NCBI RefSeq assembly: GCF_009746565.1
Contig: NZ_WRPN01000003.1
Location: 248,001 to 312,000, forward strand
Direction of reading: 5' to 3'
DNA length: 64,000 bases
From: Mariniflexile maritimum
Lineage (GTDB): Bacteria > Bacteroidota > Bacteroidia > Flavobacteriales > Flavobacteriaceae
A model generated the notes under the pieces. The model searched no databases. It saw only the letters and a program-made list of their open reading frames with translations, and was not told where the DNA came from. Position 1 is the first letter of the stretch, and each line of letters starts with the position of its first letter. A program made the translations under genes and the position numbers. This document shows, one piece after another, positions 54,757 through 64,000 of the stretch.

Positions 54757-57024
54757 TTACTTATCATTTTTATTAGTTTCTTTATTAAATTTCCGTTCTT
54801 TTTTCTTGCTGCCAAAAATTCGTTTAAAAAAACCATCGCGTTTTTCTGCATCACAATCCAAATCATCCAACACTTGCGCCGAAGGTTCCTCGAACTTACT
54901 TTTGGTAATCGCATCATATCGGGAATCGGCATTTAATTTTTGATAAAACGCAGCAAACATGGGCAATGCCGCATTAGCACCTTGGCCTATTGCCGTTGAC
55001 TTAAACCCGATACTTTCGTTATCGTTCCCGACCCAGGAAACCGAAACCAATTTGGGCGTAATACCCACAAACCATGCATCTTTATTGTTTTGGGTGGTTC
55101 CTGTTTTTCCCGCAAGAGCGTTTGGAAGGTTGTATTTAGTGCGTAACCTACTAGCGGTTCCAGAGTTGACTGTGGCCTGCAAAATTTGAAGCATGACCTG
55201 GCGGGTATAATCGCTAAAAGCTTTTTCCTGCGAAATTTTAGGTTTAAAGGTTGCTATTATACGGCCGTTTTTGTCTTCAATTTTAGTAATTGCATAAGGC
55301 TTTATGGGTTTGCTCCCATTCACGTAGCTCGCATAGGCACCCGTTAATACTTCCAAATTAAGGGTTGCCACCCCTAATGCCAGCGACGGTTGTTTGGGCA
55401 ACTCTTTTGAAATACCCATTTTTTTCGCTTGTTCCATAACGCTCTCAATGCCAACCTCTTTAAGGACTTTTACTGCAATGGTGTTAATGGAATTGCTTAA
55501 AGCAGTCTCTAAATTATAATTAAGGTGCGGATCTGCTTCCGTTTCACCTGAATTTGTTGGGGTCCAGTTATCAAAATCGGTATAGGTTACCGCCGCCAAA
55601 GGAAAATAAGTACATGGTTTCATACCGTTTTCAATCGCTGCCGTGTAAACAATGGGTTTAAACGTGGAACCTGCCTGCCGTTCGCTTTGTGAAATATGGT
55701 CGTATTTAAAAAACCGAAAATCAATACCGCCAATATAGGTTAGAATAGCTCCCGTTTGGGGTTCTATGGAAAGCATGCCCGTGTTTAAAAATTTGAGATA
55801 ATGCTTTAAGCTATCTATAACCGACATATTTTGAACCGTATCACCTGTCCACCTAAACAATTCCGTTTTTCGCTTTACGGACAATGAGTCAAAGATTTGT
55901 GATTCAGATAATCCTGCTCCTTTAAATGATTTATAAGAAGGCATCCGTTGTAAAGATGCCTGAACAATCCTCTTGTTTAGCCATGGAGCAGCGTTTCCAT
56001 AGGATTTTTCGTGGATGCTTTGCAAAGCGGCAAGATGTGTTTTCATGGCGTCTTCCGCATAGGCTTGCATGGTAGAATCTAAGGTTGTATATACCTTCAA
56101 TCCATCTTGATACAAATCGTAGGCATCGCCATTGGGCTTTCTTAATGTATCGAGAATTGCGGCCAATTCATTTTTTACTGCTGCCCTAAAATAAGGTGCC
56201 AACCCTACATCGTGATTAAAGGAGCGATAGTTTAGAACGATATGCTGTTTAGCAAGCAATTGCACCGAATCGGCAGATATGTAACCATATTTAAGCATTT
56301 GGTGGAACACCACATTGCGCCGCAATTGACTTCGCGCTGCGTAAAGACGCGGATTATAATAGCTCGTCGCTTTCAATGTTCCTATAAGCGTTGCTGCTTC
56401 CGAGTGGGTTAAAGCCGTCGCTGGTTTATTAAAAAATTTGCGAGCTGCACTTTCAATACCATAGGTGTTATCGGGAAACGGAACGGTATTCAAATAGAGC
56501 GTTAGTATTTCTTCCTTTGAATAAATTTCTTCAATACGCTTGGCTATAATGGCTTCCTTAAATTTATTGATAAGCATACCGAAAAGCGCATAATTCTTTC
56601 TACCAAAAAGATTTTTAGCCAATTGCAGGGTGATGGTGCTACCCCCGCCAGCCGCTTTATCTTGCAATACGATATTTTTTACAAAAACACGTACTAAACT
56701 TACGTTATCAACTCCATCGTGCTCGTAAAAACGGGCATCTTCGGTAGCAACCAGCGCATTGATAAGTGGTTTGGGAAAATCGGCAAATTTCAATGGTTGC
56801 CTATCATAAATAAAATATTTGCCAATTAATTTCCCGTTCCTATCGAATAGTTGGGTCGCTTCTGCTTGCTTAATGGAACGTAACGCTTCCTTGGTAGGCA
56901 ATTCCCCAAAAAAACCCAAAAAGGTGCTACAAAAAATAATTGCAAAAAAAACAATTACCGAGCCAGCACATATTAACGCCCACTTAAACCATTTCTTTTT
57001 TAAAAAAGATGAGATCACGTTCAT
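54757..57024 (-). CDS. Class A penicillin-binding protein (PBP1a-like)
   Basis: A 755-residue peptidoglycan synthase with one N-terminal membrane anchor (ALICAGSVIVFFAIIFCSTF), a GT51 glycosyltransferase (about 60-240; ATEDARFYEHDGVD and GGGSTITLQLAKNLF) and a transpeptidase (about 400-690). The serine motif is SxxK in RQAGSTFKPIVY, the second SNS in LSNSINT, and the third KTGTT. The C-terminus ends in a Lys/Glu-rich tail. It polymerises and cross-links the wall in the periplasm. Confidence 0.94.
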   Translation of the reverse strand: MNVISSFLKKKWFKWALICAGSVIVFFAIIFCSTFLGFFGELPTKEALRSIKQAEATQLFDRNGKLIGKYFIYDRQPLKFADFPKPLINALVATEDARFYEHDGVDNVSLVRVFVKNIVLQDKAAGGGSTITLQLAKNLFGRKNYALFGMLINKFKEAIIAKRIEEIYSKEEILTLYLNTVPFPDNTYGIESAARKFFNKPATALTHSEAATLIGTLKATSYYNPRLYAARSQLRRNVVFHQMLKYGYISADSVQLLAKQHIVLNYRSFNHDVGLAPYFRAAVKNELAAILDTLRKPNGDAYDLYQDGLKVYTTLDSTMQAYAEDAMKTHLAALQSIHEKSYGNAAPWLNKRIVQASLQRMPSYKSFKGAGLSESQIFDSLSVKRKTELFRWTGDTVQNMSVIDSLKHYLKFLNTGMLSIEPQTGAILTYIGGIDFRFFKYDHISQSERQAGSTFKPIVYTAAIENGMKPCTYFPLAAVTYTDFDNWTPTNSGETEADPHLNYNLETALSNSINTIAVKVLKEVGIESVMEQAKKMGISKELPKQPSLALGVATLNLEVLTGAYASYVNGSKPIKPYAITKIEDKNGRIIATFKPKISQEKAFSDYTRQVMLQILQATVNSGTASRLRTKYNLPNALAGKTGTTQNNKDAWFVGITPKLVSVSWVGNDNESIGFKSTAIGQGANAALPMFAAFYQKLNADSRYDAITKSKFEEPSAQVLDDLDCDAEKRDGFFKRIFGSKKKERKFNKETNKNDK

Positions 57025-57168
57025 TTAAAGGATTCCTTTTGTTACCATAGCAAGCAAAAATCGGTATAATCGTATTTTAGGCTTGAACATATCGAAACCA
57101 TTTTTGATGGTATCAGAAAATAAATGGCAGGATAGGCAAAATCAAATTAAGTTCTTCGCAAACTTCAT

Positions 57169-58380
57169 CTACAAAGTCTCATCATAATCGGGATATAAAA
57201 ACTTGTTGTAGGGAAAACGGGTTATGTGAATGTTGCGAACTTCGTCATAAACACGTTTTTTAAAATCTTCTAAGTTCTCTTTATTTATGGCCGAAATAAA
57301 CAGCGCATTATTACCAATCTTGCTCATCCAGGTGCTTTTCCATTCGTTAAGCGAATAGTGCCGCTTGGTTCGTTCGGTTTGCAAATCATCTGAATCTAAA
57401 GGTTCCGCCTTATAAGCATCAATTTTATTGAAAACCATGATGGTTGGCTTGTCGGCACATTTAATTTCACCTAAAATTTTATTTACCGATTCAATATGTT
57501 CTTCAAAATTAGGATGGGAAATATCAACAACGTGCAGCAATAAATCGGCTTCCCTAACCTCATCCAGCGTTCCTTTAAAACTTTCAACGAGTTGGGTGGG
57601 CAGTTTTCTAATAAAACCTACGGTATCGCTTAACAAAAAGGGCAGGTTTTGAATGACTACTTTCCGAACAGTGGTATCCAACGTTGCAAATAATTTGTTT
57701 TCAGCAAACACATCGCTTTTACTAATTACGTTCATTAAGGTTGATTTACCAACATTGGTATAGCCTACCAAAGCCACCCGCACCATGGCGCCCCGATTAC
57801 CACGTTGTACCGACATTTGCCTGTCGATAGTTTTAAGTTTTTCTTTAAGTAAAGCTATTTTATCGCGCACAATTCGCCTGTCGGTTTCAATTTCCGTTTC
57901 CCCCGGCCCACGCATCCCAATGCCCCCTTTTTGGCGTTCCAAATGCGTCCACATACCCCGTAACCGTGGCAACAAATATTCGCACTGTGCCAGTTCCACT
58001 TGGGTTCGGGCGTAACTGGTTTGGGCACGTTGCGCAAAAATATCGAGTATTAAATTGGTACGGTCCAGCACTTTACAGTTTAATATTTTACTGATATTGC
58101 GCTCTTGCGATGCCGATAGTTCGTCATCAAAAATAGCAGTTCCAACATCGTTCTCGTCAATAAATTGACGCACATCTTCCATTTTACCAGTTCCCAAAAA
58201 TGTTTTAGGATTCGGCATTTCCATTTTTTGAGTGAACCTTTTCACTACCTCCCCGCCTGCGGTATAGGTTAAAAACTCCAATTCATCTAAATATTCTTTA
58301 GATTTTGCTTCATCTTGATCTTTAGTTACAACGCCAATTAAAACAGCCCTTTCTAAAGAAACATCTTTTTTTTCTATCAT
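57169..58380 (-). CDS. hflX: GTPase HflX
   Basis: A 403-residue ribosome-associated GTPase that splits stalled ribosomes. The start at 58380 (MIEKKDVSLERAVLIG) fits the family; an upstream in-frame Met would overlap the promoter region. The N-terminal HflX domain ends in RGPGETEIETDRR; the G domain has GYTNVGKSTLM, DTVGFIRKLPTQLVESF and FNKID. Divergent from the EEP-family gene. Confidence 0.95.
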   Translation of the reverse strand: MIEKKDVSLERAVLIGVVTKDQDEAKSKEYLDELEFLTYTAGGEVVKRFTQKMEMPNPKTFLGTGKMEDVRQFIDENDVGTAIFDDELSASQERNISKILNCKVLDRTNLILDIFAQRAQTSYARTQVELAQCEYLLPRLRGMWTHLERQKGGIGMRGPGETEIETDRRIVRDKIALLKEKLKTIDRQMSVQRGNRGAMVRVALVGYTNVGKSTLMNVISKSDVFAENKLFATLDTTVRKVVIQNLPFLLSDTVGFIRKLPTQLVESFKGTLDEVREADLLLHVVDISHPNFEEHIESVNKILGEIKCADKPTIMVFNKIDAYKAEPLDSDDLQTERTKRHYSLNEWKSTWMSKIGNNALFISAINKENLEDFKKRVYDEVRNIHITRFPYNKFLYPDYDETL

Positions 58381-58398
58381 AAATTTAAGGTAATATGC

Positions 58399-58440
58399 AA
58401 AGTTACATAATTGCATCCATTTTAATTTTTATATTTTTGA
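58399..58440. promoter_or_regulatory. Back-to-back promoters for hflX (minus) and EEP gene (plus)
   Basis: On the plus strand TTG at 58412-58414, 18 bases, then TATTTTTG at 58433-58440, 15 bases before the EEP start codon. On the minus strand TAACTTTG at 58399-58406, 18 bases before the hflX ATG. Both match TAnnTTTG; together they fill the 75-base gap. Confidence 0.55.
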
Positions 58441-58455
58441 CCACAATTTTGATTT

Positions 58456-59424
58456 ATGAGTGACTATTCCGAAGCCTTTTTATTGAAAGATGATTTGTAC
58501 ACCGTGGCATTTTACAATCTTGAGAATTTATATGATTTTTATGATGATGCCAAGAGTAACGATAACGATTTTTTACCCATTTCAATAAAAAGATGGACTC
58601 CAAAACGCTACGACAATAAACTTAGGAAATTAAGTTTCGCCATTTCCAATATCGGGAAAAAAGAAACAGGAAAACACCCTGTTTTAGTGGGTCTTGCAGA
58701 AGTTGAAAACGCCAAGGTTATAAACGATTTAATAAACTACAAGCATTTAGAGCCCTGCAATTACGGGTATGTACATTACAACTCGCTGGACGAGCGCGGT
58801 ATAGATGTCGCTTTGTTATACGATAAAAAGGCCTTTACGGTTACCCATTCTGGAGTGTTCCGGATACCATTGCTCCATGAATCGGGCTTGCCCGATTATA
58901 CTAGGGATATTTTAATGGTTACCGGCTTATTGCATGGCGAAGAAATAACTGTTTTAGTGAACCATTGGTCGTCCAGACGGGAAGGTGAAAAGGAAACCGA
59001 GCCAAAACGGATGGCTTCGGCACTGAAAGTGAATGAAATTATTGCCGATTTAAAACTAAAAAAACCTGAAGCCAAAATTATTGTGATGGGCGATTTTAAC
59101 GACGACCCATCAAGCAACAGCATTAAAAGTTTGGTTTTGGGCTCTAATCTGTACAATGCCATGGCTACCTTGCGCTCGTTCAGCAAAGGCTCGACCAACC
59201 ATAACCGACAATGGAATTTATTTGATCAAATAATCATTTCAACTAATTTTTTTGAAAGCACGCCCAATGCATTAGCTTATGAAAGTGCCCATATTTTTGA
59301 TGAAGATTTTTTGAAAACGGCACAGGGCAAGTTTAAGGGCACACCTTACAGGACCTATGTAGGCAGAACCTACCAAGGCGGTTATAGCGATCATTTTCCG
59401 GTGTACGCTATCTTTAGGAAATAA
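58456..59424 (+). CDS. Endonuclease/exonuclease/phosphatase (EEP) family protein
   Basis: A 322-residue DNase I-fold hydrolase. AFYNLENLYD has the metal Asn, VGLAEVEN the catalytic Glu, VNHWSSRREG the His, MGDFNDDPSSN the Asp-Asn pair, and YSDHFPVYAIF the last Asp-His. All catalytic positions are present. No signal peptide. The substrate (DNA, phospholipid or other) is not known. Confidence 0.9.
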   Translation: MSDYSEAFLLKDDLYTVAFYNLENLYDFYDDAKSNDNDFLPISIKRWTPKRYDNKLRKLSFAISNIGKKETGKHPVLVGLAEVENAKVINDLINYKHLEPCNYGYVHYNSLDERGIDVALLYDKKAFTVTHSGVFRIPLLHESGLPDYTRDILMVTGLLHGEEITVLVNHWSSRREGEKETEPKRMASALKVNEIIADLKLKKPEAKIIVMGDFNDDPSSNSIKSLVLGSNLYNAMATLRSFSKGSTNHNRQWNLFDQIIISTNFFESTPNALAYESAHIFDEDFLKTAQGKFKGTPYRTYVGRTYQGGYSDHFPVYAIFRK

Positions 59425-59429
59425 TTTCA

Positions 59430-59470
59430 TAAAAAAAACCCAAAACACGGTAAAGCGTTTTGGGTTTGGA
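59430..59470. terminator. Bidirectional terminator between EEP gene and atpC
   Basis: AACCCAAAAC and GTTTTGGGTT pair around ACGGTAAAGC, with a run of A before and T-rich sequence after. It can stop the EEP transcript from the left and the atpD-atpC transcript from the right. Confidence 0.7.
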
Positions 59471-59487
59471 TTTTGAAATAAAAATTT

Positions 59488-59766
59488 CTAGTCGGCTAAA
59501 ATGATGATTTTATTATCTTTCATTTCAAGGGTACCAGAATTAATCTTCAATAAGGTTGCGTTTTTTTCGCCCTTAATAAATTTATCTTTTACAGTGTCAT
59601 CCAGTTCAATGTTTCCTGAAATCTTAACATACCCTTCTTTCAACAATGAAACTATTGCTGCGTGGTTGTTCAACATTTCAAAATTTCCATTCACTCCAGG
59701 TACAGCAACACTGGTTACTTCGCCACTGAACAAGGTTGCTTCAGGTGATACAATTTCTAAATACAT
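59488..59766 (-). CDS. atpC: ATP synthase epsilon subunit, short form
   Basis: A 92-residue F1 epsilon subunit with only the N-terminal beta-sandwich (MYLEIVSPEATLFSGEVTSV, then NGNFEMLNNHAAIVSLLKEG). The C-terminal helical hairpin that inhibits ATP hydrolysis in E. coli (139 residues) is absent, as is usual for this phylum. It follows atpD by 29 bases; the other subunits are elsewhere. Confidence 0.94.
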   Translation of the reverse strand: MYLEIVSPEATLFSGEVTSVAVPGVNGNFEMLNNHAAIVSLLKEGYVKISGNIELDDTVKDKFIKGEKNATLLKINSGTLEMKDNKIIILAD

Positions 59767-59795
59767 CTTTTTTAATTATGGATTATGAATTAATA

Positions 59796-61307
<1,512 letters not shown>

Positions 61308-61364
61308 TTATATGTTTAATATTATGCGTTTTAATTCAGTGAAACCCATTTTGGTTTTCGCGTG

Positions 61365-61372
61365 CAAAGATA
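61365..61372 (-). promoter_or_regulatory. -7 box for atpD-atpC
   Basis: Reads TATCTTTG then C on the minus strand, an exact TAnnTTTG match 60 bases upstream of atpD. Confidence 0.5.
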
Positions 61373-61415
61373 TGTCTTTTAATTTAAAATGAAAGTTGTT
61401 TTTTTCTTTTTTGCA

Positions 61416-61450
61416 ATAAAAAAACACCTCCGTTTTGAAGGTGTTTTTAA
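61416..61450 (-). terminator. Terminator after the SGNH lipoprotein gene
   Basis: AAAACACCT and AGGTGTTTT pair around a CCGTTTTGA loop, with T-runs on both sides as read on the minus strand, 19 bases past the stop codon of the upstream gene. It isolates the TonB/SGNH unit from atpD. Confidence 0.7.
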
Positions 61451-61468
61451 AGCTGTAATTTTTATTGA

Positions 61469-63031
61469 TTATTGCAACGATGGCGAATAATTTGTTGGAT
61501 AATCGCCCGCTTTCGCTACGTTTCCTGACGCAACAAAGTTTGAGCCAAATTTTGCATCGATAGCTTCTAAAAACTTGTTTGCCATAAAAGCGTAACCCCT
61601 TGCGGTTAAATGAATGCCGTCTAAACTTATGGCACCGCCAGTAACCAGTTTTGCATTCATTTTGTAATTATCAAAAGTAATGCCTGTTGAAGCTAATTGC
61701 TTTAAAATAGCGTTTAAATCTACCAAGGCTATATTGGGGTTTGAACTTGCAATACTTCCAATAGTAGCATTATACGCATCGGTCGCTGCCTTAATGGCGG
61801 CTTGTTCGCTGGGGATTAGCACCCATTTATCTTCTAAAGGCACTGCAACACCGTTTACAGTTTGTGCGTTACCGGGAATTGCCAAAGTGCCAATAAAGTT
61901 TGATGCTGGCAATACAAGCAAATCTTCGGGGGTAGCTTGTCGCATGCTTTTTAGGGCAGGATTAATGGTTGTTAAATCGGTTAAGCTCTCGTCCATTATC
62001 ACAACCGCATTGTTTGGTGAGGCCGTGAACATAATTTTTCTCTTAGCAATTTCGGCTGTTGCCTGTGCTTGGGTTTTAGCACCAACACTAACTAAATAGG
62101 CAAATGCTTGAGCAACACCTGCGTTATAGGCCCCATAAGCCGCTGCACTGTTTAAATACCCTGCGGTAGCAGCATCTAAAGGAACAGGATTGTATGGTAC
62201 CGTTGTAAAATGGGGCAAATCGGTAATGTAGGGCACATTCGTAATAACACCCTTTGCGCCTCCCGATGTTAAGCTGGTAACCAAATAAGCAAATGTAGCA
62301 TCAAAACCAACACCCACAGCACCCGCACTTGGCGTAATAACATCAGACCCATCACCGCCAGATAGTGCATAGCCCAAAACATCGTTTCCACCAATTTCCG
62401 ACAACGTAAAAAAGGTTGGTTTTTTTGCAACTGCATCGCCCAACATGGTTGCCGTTGGACTTGAAGCCATTCTTACAAAGTAAGGATTTGCCGTTTTGGT
62501 GGCTAAATTTGCAATATTTCCGTAACCATTAAAAAGCAAATGATAACTTTTTGCACCGGGTACGCCCATATTATTAAATGGTCCCTTTACATTGTTTTTT
62601 GCCAAATCTGTTGTAGAAATTTTTGGGCCTATTATAGTTGTTATAGAAACTGGGCCTTTACCACCAAACACCAATCGTGGCGCTACGGTTGAACCAGGTA
62701 ATTGCACCCCATTTAAGGCTATACCTCCAAGATTATCGCTCATTAAAGGCTGCGTGAAGGAGCTGTTCCCTAATTCGGCAAAATGTTTGGCCAAAATATT
62801 TGGGAAAGAATTTTCCTGAGAGGCCTTAAACAAAGCACTATCTGTAAAACCTGCTGTAAAAGAAGCCCCTATGGCTACATAGTTGGTAAAATCGGCATTA
62901 CCAGCGGTTAGTTCAGGTAGCGGCATTACGGGTTCTTCCCTGCTAACGTCTTCAATATCATTACAAGCTGTTAATCCTAACAGGATCGCTATCAGCCATA
63001 TATATTTTGTGTTCATAATGTTCTTTTTCAT
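61469..63031 (-). CDS. SGNH-hydrolase lipoprotein paired with a TonB receptor
   Basis: A 520-residue surface or periplasmic lipoprotein. Start chosen at 63031 (MKKNIMNTKYIWLIAILLGLTAC), one base after the receptor stop; 63016 is the alternative. After the lipobox Cys comes an SGNH domain: nucleophile Ser in GASFTAGF, GGNDVL as block III, and DGIHLTARGY with the Asp and His. A long Ala/Thr/Gly-rich middle (about 180-400) is inserted between the blocks. All catalytic residues are present. Position directly after a TonB receptor suggests it handles that receptor's ligand, possibly a lipid or ester. Confidence 0.85.
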   Translation of the reverse strand: MKKNIMNTKYIWLIAILLGLTACNDIEDVSREEPVMPLPELTAGNADFTNYVAIGASFTAGFTDSALFKASQENSFPNILAKHFAELGNSSFTQPLMSDNLGGIALNGVQLPGSTVAPRLVFGGKGPVSITTIIGPKISTTDLAKNNVKGPFNNMGVPGAKSYHLLFNGYGNIANLATKTANPYFVRMASSPTATMLGDAVAKKPTFFTLSEIGGNDVLGYALSGGDGSDVITPSAGAVGVGFDATFAYLVTSLTSGGAKGVITNVPYITDLPHFTTVPYNPVPLDAATAGYLNSAAAYGAYNAGVAQAFAYLVSVGAKTQAQATAEIAKRKIMFTASPNNAVVIMDESLTDLTTINPALKSMRQATPEDLLVLPASNFIGTLAIPGNAQTVNGVAVPLEDKWVLIPSEQAAIKAATDAYNATIGSIASSNPNIALVDLNAILKQLASTGITFDNYKMNAKLVTGGAISLDGIHLTARGYAFMANKFLEAIDAKFGSNFVASGNVAKAGDYPTNYSPSLQ

Positions 63032-63032
63032 T

Positions 63033-64000
63033 TTATAAGTTATTAATTGTCCAAGATACATAGTACATGGATCCTATAAAACCTGTACCAAATGCAGTAA
63101 AATATTCATCACCCAAAAGGTTTGTTGCGCCCGCTTTAAATGTAGATTTGAAACTTGGCACCTTAAAATTAATTTGCGCATCGACTACATGAAATTCTGG
63201 CACAACTCCATTTCCAAAAGTTGCTTCCCAGAAATAATCATCACTAAATCTATAAGCTATATTGAATCCGAAGTTCTTAAACAATTCGGTGTTACCAAAA
63301 GAGGCCTTAAATTTATGTTCTGGCGTGTTGAAATTGGTAGTAAAATCTGGAAATTTATTTTGGTCGAAATCCAATTTTGCATAAGTGTAGCTTCCACTAA
63401 TATCGAAATTACCAAATATTTTAGTGGATACACCAACAGATGCACCGTATGAATTAACATTGGCCGGTGAGTTTGTATAGGTGCTGTACGCCTGAAAATC
63501 GCCATTGGCAATAGCCGCAATTGATAGGCCGTTATCACCAACTGTTCCATAATAAGGGGCTACTACAACTTCTTGGGAAATAAAGTCTTTGTATTTGTTG
63601 TAATAAGCACTCATATCTACAATAATATTACTGAACTTGCCCCTGTAACCAACCTCGGCGGAAGTAACCTGCTCTGGCTTTACCAAACTGGGGTTTGCAA
63701 TAGCATCAGGATTTGTTAATACTGCTGGATTTCCTGTGGCTTGCAGTTCTAATAGCGCACTTCTGGTATAAGAATTATTATAAGCAACACCACCTGTTTG
63801 GGTTATGCTTGATGGTTGCCCTAAAAGCACACCACCACCACTTACGTTAAAAGTCCTTACATACCTATCTAAGTTACTGGGTGCCGCACCCACCAAAATA
63901 GCCCTACCTGCATCTAAACCAATGAATAGGTCTTGGGTTGTTGGATTTCTAAATCCGGTTTGAACGGATGCTCTAATATTATGATTGTTATTAACGGTTA
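63033..64000 (-). CDS. TonB-dependent receptor, C-terminal part (runs off window end)
   Basis: The last 322 residues of an outer-membrane beta-barrel; the frame stays open to base 64000, so the signal, plug and first strands lie beyond the window. RASVQTGFRNPTTQDL is a typical TonB-receptor strand, PEQVTSAEVGYRGKFSNIIVDMSAYYN continues the barrel, and the C-terminus closes with KAGATNLLGDEYFTAFGTGF and a final aromatic-rich strand. The ligand cannot be inferred. It is the first gene of a unit with the SGNH lipoprotein. Confidence 0.88.
   Translation of the reverse strand, partial: TVNNNHNIRASVQTGFRNPTTQDLFIGLDAGRAILVGAAPSNLDRYVRTFNVSGGGVLLGQPSSITQTGGVAYNNSYTRSALLELQATGNPAVLTNPDAIANPSLVKPEQVTSAEVGYRGKFSNIIVDMSAYYNKYKDFISQEVVVAPYYGTVGDNGLSIAAIANGDFQAYSTYTNSPANVNSYGASVGVSTKIFGNFDISGSYTYAKLDFDQNKFPDFTTNFNTPEHKFKASFGNTELFKNFGFNIAYRFSDDYFWEATFGNGVVPEFHVVDAQINFKVPSFKSTFKAGATNLLGDEYFTAFGTGFIGSMYYVSWTINNL

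Noticed and set aside
63033-63896. Complete short 287-residue barrel protein
   Set aside because: The apparent start is an internal TTG; the frame continues without stop to the window end with TonB-receptor sequence.

Overview
The window is chromosomal DNA from a member of the Flavobacteriaceae (phylum Bacteroidota). The evidence is the AT-rich base composition, the gliding-motility and type IX secretion genes (gldB, gldJ, porU, porV), a short primary sigma factor without region 1.1, a split atpD-atpC operon, repeated -7 boxes of the Bacteroidota form TAnnTTTG, and almost no Shine-Dalgarno sequences. No rRNA, tRNA, CRISPR array, prophage or insertion sequence was seen. Genes are closely packed on both strands in short operons.

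Layout. 1-8.1 kb: gldB (cut by the window edge), nadE, an atypical response regulator with Glu at the phospho-acceptor position, dnaG without its zinc ligands, a HAD phosphatase, an SDR, and the pyruvate dehydrogenase E1-alpha and E2 genes. 8.1-8.9 kb: non-coding, with three tandem copies of a ~170-180 bp repeat. 8.9-16.7 kb: cdd, then the secretion/gliding block porV-porU (minus) divergent from gldJ (plus). 16.7-20.8 kb: obgE, a fused hypoxanthine phosphoribosyltransferase-adenylate kinase, and purK-purE. 20.9-28.9 kb: M3 peptidase, an ECF sigma factor with a small zinc-motif partner, a degenerate UbiA-like membrane protein, gcvP and a FabH-like ketoacyl synthase.

28.95-30.84 kb is the accessory region and the most interesting part. 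An HNH endonuclease gene and a ParD/RelB-ParE/RelE toxin-antitoxin pair each end inside a related ~120 bp imperfect hairpin. The ends of each unit are complementary to each other exactly as in integron gene cassettes with attC sites. I read this as a two-cassette integron-like array without an integrase in the window.

30.9-41.9 kb: methyltransferase and glycosyltransferase, a PafA-like phosphatase with an anchored nuclease, an MlaE/MlaF transporter, an OmpA/PD40 protein, a GH3 protein, a DUF2797 protein, rpsU and rpoD. 42-48.6 kb: an AsmA-like protein, a fused HPPK-deoxynucleoside kinase, a DUF2383-like protein, trmN6 and a glutaryl-CoA-type dehydrogenase. 48.8-52.2 kb: a 1159-residue protein with a P-loop, possibly a pyrophosphate-type PEP carboxykinase. 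52.6-64 kb: an SGNH lipoprotein, a metallophosphoesterase, a 2Fe-2S ferredoxin, a class A PBP, hflX, an EEP-family enzyme, atpC-atpD, and a TonB receptor (cut by the window edge) paired with an SGNH-hydrolase lipoprotein.

The genes are mostly core functions: replication and transcription (dnaG, rpoD, rpsU), purine, folate and NAD metabolism, central carbon metabolism (PDH, gcvP, ATP synthase), envelope work (PBP, AsmA, Mla, OmpA, TonB) and surface export and motility.
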